From: Mycobacterium sp.
Lineage (GTDB): Bacteria > Actinomycetota > Actinomycetes > Mycobacteriales > Mycobacteriaceae
Reading direction: 5' to 3'
Length of the DNA: 16,163 bases
Assembly (NCBI GenBank): GCA_023264755.1
Contig: JAHFVB010000037.1
Coordinates: 1-16,163 of the forward strand
In this document: in pieces, positions 12,604 to 16,163 of the stretch
Layout: the number at the start of each line of letters is the position of its first letter
How positions within the stretch are numbered: the stretch's first letter is position 1
Notes under the pieces: model-generated
What the model was told of the DNA's origin: nothing
The model's database searches: none
Seen by the model: the letters and a program-made list of their open reading frames with translations, nothing else
Program-made: the position numbers and the translations under genes

Positions 12604-13980
12604 CTAGGCGTGGTATTCCAGGCAGGGTGGAGCGCCGTTGATGACGCCCTCGCGGAAGGCCCGGGTCCGGTCGAATCCAGCCCCCTGACGGTCGACGTCG
12701 CCGTCGCCACGGAATAGCAGCAGCGCCTTGATGCCCTCGTCCAGGTCCCCCGGCGAGATGTGGTAGCTGCTGGTCTGCTGGCGGTTGAACAGGATGACGC
12801 TGGCGGTGTAGGCGCCGGCCAGGCAGTCTCCGCGCAGCGTCGTCGTCTTCACGTCGGCCAGGTCGCCACCCAGCCGGCTCTGAGCCGCCAGGCCCCATTG
12901 AGTGGCCAGTAGGGTGGCCACGGCGTAGTCGCCGCCTTGAGCGTAGATCTCGGGCATCCGCTCGGTGTTGTCCCAACCCACGTAATCCTCTGGCACACAA
13001 TAGAAGAGCGCATAGCCCTTGGCGGACTGGTCGCCGCACATCGGGGGATCGCTCGGGTCGAACGGCCGGTCCGCCTTGAGCGGTTCCCAGGCCTTGCCCC
13101 CGGTCAACTCCGGATAGACCTGAGTCCAGTAGTCTTCGAGGTCGTACGGCACCCCGTTGATGATCGAGTCGTATGGCGCATTGCCCTCGCTCGCGGCATC
13201 CTGCTCGTCGTTGAAGGGCAGTTCGAGCACTATCGGATCGCCGTCCCGGTAGCCCTTGCACTTGGCCACGCCGTTGTCGTAGCCGTCCTGGAATGCGCTC
13301 ACGCGGTCGAAGCCGCTGCCGTGCGCCGACTCGTCCTGGACGTTGGTTCCCGGGCTGTCGCGCAGGTCCAGGATGCCGGCCAGCGCCTTGTCGAGGTCGG
13401 CGGCGTTGACCTGGAACACCCCGTCGTCCTGGGCGTGCTTGGACCAGCCACCGGCGAAGCAATCGGCCTGTAGTTCGGAACTGACCGTCAGCTTGTTCTG
13501 GTCGAAGTACCCCGAGCGTTGCTGGACCGCGTGGCCGTACTCGTGCGCCAGCACGATGGGGATGACGAAGTCGCCGTACTTCTTCTGCAGCTCGGGCAAC
13601 AGCCCGGACGAGTCCCAGGCCACCGAATCGTCGAGCTTGCAGTAGAACGCGTTTCCGGCCACGTCGGCGTAGCTGGAGGCGCAGGCGGGGCCCGCCTCCG
13701 ACTCGGGAGTCAGGGCGTAGAGCCCACCCGCGACGGGTTTGTAGTCCGTTCCGTACAGCTTGGGGTATTGGTCGGCCCAGAACGACTGGAGTGCGGCGAT
13801 GGCCTGGATCGCCAGCTTGTTCACCGGGGTGTCGGCGTCGCCGTGGATCTTGATGTTGCTAGTGTCCGGGGCCGACCGGGTCTTCTTGGGCTCCTGCGGA
13901 GCAGACCCGCCATTGCCGGCACTGCCACAACCCGCGACGAGTGCCAGCGCGGCAAACAAGGCCAAGGGGCTCTTACGCAT
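12604..13980 (-). CDS. Lipoprotein zinc metallopeptidase with degenerate second copy
   Basis: A 458-residue exported lipoprotein: a signal peptide (1-17) with lipobox LVAGC (Cys18), then a Ser/Pro/Lys-rich linker. Domain 1 (about 60-245) is a neutral zinc metallopeptidase of the YpfJ/Zn_peptidase type, with HEYGH (146-150) and a likely third ligand Glu169 in ELQADC. Domain 2 (about 280-458) repeats the same layout: ATQWGLAAQ (359-367) aligns with AHEYGHAVQ, and TLRGDCLAG with ELQADCFAG. In that copy all zinc ligands and the catalytic Glu are lost. Cysteines repeat in register (100/114/174/241 versus 315/328/386/453), suggesting disulfides in both halves. It likely acts on the outer face of the membrane; its substrate is unknown. 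The ATG at 13980 gives the complete signal peptide. It lies 49 bp downstream of poxB on the same strand. Confidence 0.93.
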   Translation of the reverse strand: MRKSPLALFAALALVAGCGSAGNGGSAPQEPKKTRSAPDTSNIKIHGDADTPVNKLAIQAIAALQSFWADQYPKLYGTDYKPVAGGLYALTPESEAGPACASSYADVAGNAFYCKLDDSVAWDSSGLLPELQKKYGDFVIPIVLAHEYGHAVQQRSGYFDQNKLTVSSELQADCFAGGWSKHAQDDGVFQVNAADLDKALAGILDLRDSPGTNVQDESAHGSGFDRVSAFQDGYDNGVAKCKGYRDGDPIVLELPFNDEQDAASEGNAPYDSIINGVPYDLEDYWTQVYPELTGGKAWEPLKADRPFDPSDPPMCGDQSAKGYALFYCVPEDYVGWDNTERMPEIYAQGGDYAVATLLATQWGLAAQSRLGGDLADVKTTTLRGDCLAGAYTASVILFNRQQTSSYHISPGDLDEGIKALLLFRGDGDVDRQGAGFDRTRAFREGVINGAPPCLEYHA

Positions 13981-14002
13981 GGGCCGACGGTAACGCCGGC
14001 AA

Positions 14003-14020
14003 TTGGAAATGGTTTGGAAA
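14003..14020. repeat. Short direct repeat one helical turn apart
   Basis: TTGGAAA occurs at 14003-14009 and 14014-14020, 11 bp apart, in the 49-bp gap between the poxB stop and the metallopeptidase start. It is the only AT-rich part of the gap and could be a regulator site or part of the metallopeptidase promoter. Confidence 0.4.
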
Positions 14021-14029
14021 AGTGCCCGA

Positions 14030-15766
14030 TTAGTCGAGCAGCCTGCGCGCCACGTTGGTGGTGACGAGGTCGAGTAGCTCGTCGGCCCGGCCGGCCATGA
14101 TCGTCCGGATCGCGTAGAGCGAGAAACCCTTCGCTTGTTCGGCGGTGATGGCGGGCGGGATGGACAACTCCTGGCGGGCCGTGACGACGTCGATCACGGC
14201 CGGACCGTCGTGCGCGAACGCCTCGGCCAACGCCGATTCCAAGTCGGCCGGGTGCTCGACCCGACGGCCGAACAGTCCCATCGCCCGTGCGACGGCACTG
14301 AAGTCGGGATTGACCAACTCGGTGCCGAAGTTGACGATGCCCGCGGCCTTCATCTCGAGCTCGACGAAGTTCAGTGACGAATTGTTGAACACGATCAGCT
14401 TGACCGGCAACCTGTTCTGGGTCAGCGTGATCAGCTCTCCGAAGGACATCGCCAATCCGCCGTCGCCGGCCAGCGCCACCACCTGACGGTACGGAAACGC
14501 CGTCTGCGCGCCGATCGCGTGCGGCAGTGCGCATGCCATGGAGCCGTGGTTGAACGAGCCCACCAGTCTGCGTTGGCCGTTCATGGTCAGGTAGCGGGCC
14601 GCCCACACCACCGGCGAACCCACGTCCACGGTGAACACCGCGTCCTCGGTCGCCAGTCGATCCGCCACGGCGGCAACGTATTCCGGCCGGATCGGGCTGC
14701 GATCGCGATCGTTGACCGCCAGCCCGTCCAACGTCTTGCGAGTCTTTCGGTAGTGCTGCAGCGCCTCGTCCAGGTGGGCCCGGTCGGCCTTCTGCATCAG
14801 CAGCGGCTGCAAGGCCGCGAGGGTGTCGGCGACGGTGCCGACGAGGCCGAGCTCGATGGGCGCCCGTCGACCGAGGTTTTGGCCCCGGACGTCGACTTGG
14901 ATGATCCTGCCGTGGTCGGGATAGAACTGGCCGTAGGGGAAGTCGGTGCCCAGCATCAGCAGGACGTCGGATTCCTTGATGGCCTTGTAGCCCGAGGCGA
15001 AGCCGAGCAGCCCCGTCATCCCGACGTCGAATGGGTTGTCGTATTCGACGAACTCCTTGCCGCGCAACGCATGCACGACGGGCGCGTTGAGCGTGGCGGC
15101 CGCCCGAATCAGGGCCTCGTGGGCGCCTGCGACGCCGGCCCCACCGAGGATGGTGACGCGCTCGGCCGCGTTGAGGAGGTCGGCGGCCCGGCGCAGCGAC
15201 GCGTCGTCGGGTCGCACCACCGACCGGGTGGGCACGATCGGGGCTGCCAGCCAACCGGAGTCCTGCGCCGGGGCCAGGAATATCTCACCCGGTATCACGA
15301 CGACGGCGACGCCGTTCTCCTCGACCGCCGCGCGCATTGCCATGGCGATGATGCGAGGGGCCATTTCCGGGGTGCTGACCAGTTCGCAGTAGACGCTGCA
15401 CTCGCGGAACAAGTCCTGCGGGTGGGTCTCCTGGAAGTACTCCGAGCCGATCTCGGCGCGCGGGATGTGCGCCGCGATCGCCAGTACCGGGACCCGGCTA
15501 CGGTTGGCGTCGAAGAGTCCGTTGATCAGATGCAGGTTGCCGGGCCCACAGCTGCCCGCGCACACCGCTAGTCCGCCGGTGAGTGCGGCGTCGGCCGCCG
15601 CCGCGAAGGCCGCGTTCTCCTCGTGTCGGACGTGTTGCCAGGAGACGCCGTCGGAGCGCCGAATGGCGTCGGTGAAACCGTTGAGGCTGTCCCCCGGCAG
15701 GCCGTAGACCCGCCGGACCCCGCTGCGCTCCAGCGCCCCGATCAGTTGAGTCGCAACAGTGGCCAA
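14030..15766 (-). CDS. poxB: Pyruvate dehydrogenase (quinone), PoxB
   Basis: ThDP- and FAD-dependent peripheral membrane enzyme converting pyruvate to acetate and CO2 while reducing quinone. The 578 residues align along their whole length with E. coli PoxB (572): catalytic Glu50 in RHEENAAFAA, CAGSCGPGNLHLINGLFD (69-86), FQETHPQDLFREC (111-123), HALRGKEFVEYDNPFDVGMTG (232-252) and the ThDP motif GDGG...NN (434-437, 461-462). The C-terminal AKGFSLY...ELLDLVTTN (545-571) matches the amphipathic lipid-binding helix that activates E. coli PoxB, so this enzyme should also be membrane-activated. The start is TTG 15766, supported by a very strong GGAGGAGG (15780-15773) 6 nt upstream. A 53-nt hairpin ends one base before that site, so expression may depend on readthrough from the SDR gene upstream. 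Acetolactate synthase is excluded by the PoxB-specific tail. Confidence 0.97.
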   Translation of the reverse strand: MATVATQLIGALERSGVRRVYGLPGDSLNGFTDAIRRSDGVSWQHVRHEENAAFAAAADAALTGGLAVCAGSCGPGNLHLINGLFDANRSRVPVLAIAAHIPRAEIGSEYFQETHPQDLFRECSVYCELVSTPEMAPRIIAMAMRAAVEENGVAVVVIPGEIFLAPAQDSGWLAAPIVPTRSVVRPDDASLRRAADLLNAAERVTILGGAGVAGAHEALIRAAATLNAPVVHALRGKEFVEYDNPFDVGMTGLLGFASGYKAIKESDVLLMLGTDFPYGQFYPDHGRIIQVDVRGQNLGRRAPIELGLVGTVADTLAALQPLLMQKADRAHLDEALQHYRKTRKTLDGLAVNDRDRSPIRPEYVAAVADRLATEDAVFTVDVGSPVVWAARYLTMNGQRRLVGSFNHGSMACALPHAIGAQTAFPYRQVVALAGDGGLAMSFGELITLTQNRLPVKLIVFNNSSLNFVELEMKAAGIVNFGTELVNPDFSAVARAMGLFGRRVEHPADLESALAEAFAHDGPAVIDVVTARQELSIPPAITAEQAKGFSLYAIRTIMAGRADELLDLVTTNVARRLLD

Positions 15767-15781
15767 GGCCCGCCTCCTCCA

Positions 15782-15834
15782 GTGATTCGTGGAGTTTTGG
15801 CGGCGCCGCGCGCCGCCAAAACTCCCCGAATCAC
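15782..15834 (-). terminator. Long hairpin between SDR stop and poxB ribosome-binding site
   Basis: The arms 15782-15789 (GTGATTCG) with 15827-15834, and 15791-15805 (GGAGTTTTGGCGGCG) with 15811-15825, pair perfectly over 23 bp. There is a single T-C mismatch (15790/15826) and a 5-nt loop. It starts 1 nt after the SDR stop codon and ends next to the GGAGGAGG of poxB. No U-tract follows on the minus strand. Termination, attenuation or mRNA stabilisation are all possible. Confidence 0.7.
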
Positions 15835-15835
15835 C

Positions 15836-16163
15836 TTACTTGGGGGCGAAGCGTTGGCCCGCGTCCAACCGAAGACACTGTCCGTTGAGCATCGGGTTGT
15901 CCACGATGGCGAGCGCCAACTTGGCGTACTCCTCGGGCTTGCCCAACCGCTTCGGGAAGGCCGCATCCTTGGTCAGCGCGGTGGCGAACTCATCAGGGAT
16001 GCCCTTGGTCAGGCCGGTGGCGAACAGGCTGGGCGCGATGGCCAGCACCCGGATGCCCAGGCTGCCCAGGTCGCGCGCCATCGTCAGGCACATGCCGGCG
16101 ATCGCGGCCTTCGACGCGGTGTAGGCGACCTGCCCGATCTGCCCCTCGAATGCAGCGATCGAG
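15836..16163 (-). CDS. SDR, type II 3-hydroxyacyl-CoA dehydrogenase-like, N-terminal part cut off
   Basis: The C-terminal 108 residues of an SDR whose start lies beyond the window. The fragment opens with SIAAFEGQIGQVAYTASKAAI, containing the catalytic Tyr-x3-Lys (YTASK). It continues with IRVLAIAPSLFATGL, the cofactor-loop P-x-x-x-x-T region, and ends with FPKRLGKPEEYAKLALAIVDNPMLNGQCLRLDAGQRF. The FEGQIGQ-AY and RLG-P-EYA-L...N-NG-RLD patterns match HSD17B10 / type II 3-hydroxyacyl-CoA dehydrogenases, which oxidise short- and branched-chain hydroxyacyl-CoAs in beta-oxidation. I recall Rv1144 as the M. tuberculosis member. It lies upstream of poxB on the same strand with a strong hairpin between. 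Family sure, subfamily fairly sure. Confidence 0.92.
   Translation of the reverse strand, partial: SIAAFEGQIGQVAYTASKAAIAGMCLTMARDLGSLGIRVLAIAPSLFATGLTKGIPDEFATALTKDAAFPKRLGKPEEYAKLALAIVDNPMLNGQCLRLDAGQRFAPK

Noticed and set aside
15782..15834. Insertion-sequence end or attachment site
   Set aside because: A single inverted repeat with a 5-nt loop and no transposase, target duplication or second copy in the window is better read as an RNA hairpin.

Overview
The window is high-GC actinobacterial DNA, most likely from a mycobacterium (Mycobacterium or Mycolicibacterium). The first three genes reproduce the M. tuberculosis neighbourhood I recall as Rv3057c-Rv3058c-cyp136. The coding style, leaderless-type starts and lipoprotein content also fit. 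This assignment rests on recognising protein sequences by eye; no search was run.

Layout, left to right. (1) 1-2706: a cut-off SDR dehydrogenase and its TetR regulator on the minus strand, divergent from cytochrome P450 CYP136. An 18-bp palindrome sits between them. (2) 2731-5494: a minus-strand orphan protein resembling the C-terminal regulatory domain of 2-isopropylmalate synthase (LeuA) without its catalytic barrel. It is preceded by a strongly structured leader, and is divergent from an ArsR-SulP transporter operon with its own operator-like inverted repeat. (3) 5491-7368: a minus-strand two-gene operon of a DUF294-type nucleotidyltransferase followed by a Fic-domain protein. (4) 7475-9833: a plus-strand APC amino-acid permease, a strong hairpin terminator, then a TSUP (TauE/SafE) anion exporter. 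(5) 9836-11774: minus-strand aminoglycoside-phosphotransferase-like kinase and class I methyltransferase, divergent from an HxlR regulator carrying a C-terminal SCP2-like domain. (6) 12604-15766: minus-strand zinc-metallopeptidase lipoprotein and pyruvate:quinone oxidoreductase PoxB. (7) 15836-16163: a cut-off SDR resembling type II 3-hydroxyacyl-CoA dehydrogenase, separated from poxB by a 53-nt hairpin.

Coding is dense. The convergent gene ends nearly touch or overlap, and no gap between genes exceeds 300 bases; the longest, 3226-3473, is filled with regulatory structure. I saw no tRNA, rRNA, insertion sequence, CRISPR array or prophage. The strongest candidates for something undescribed are the LeuA regulatory-domain orphan with its leader RNA, the Fic/nucleotidyltransferase operon, and the metallopeptidase whose second half is a duplicated, catalytically dead copy of the first.
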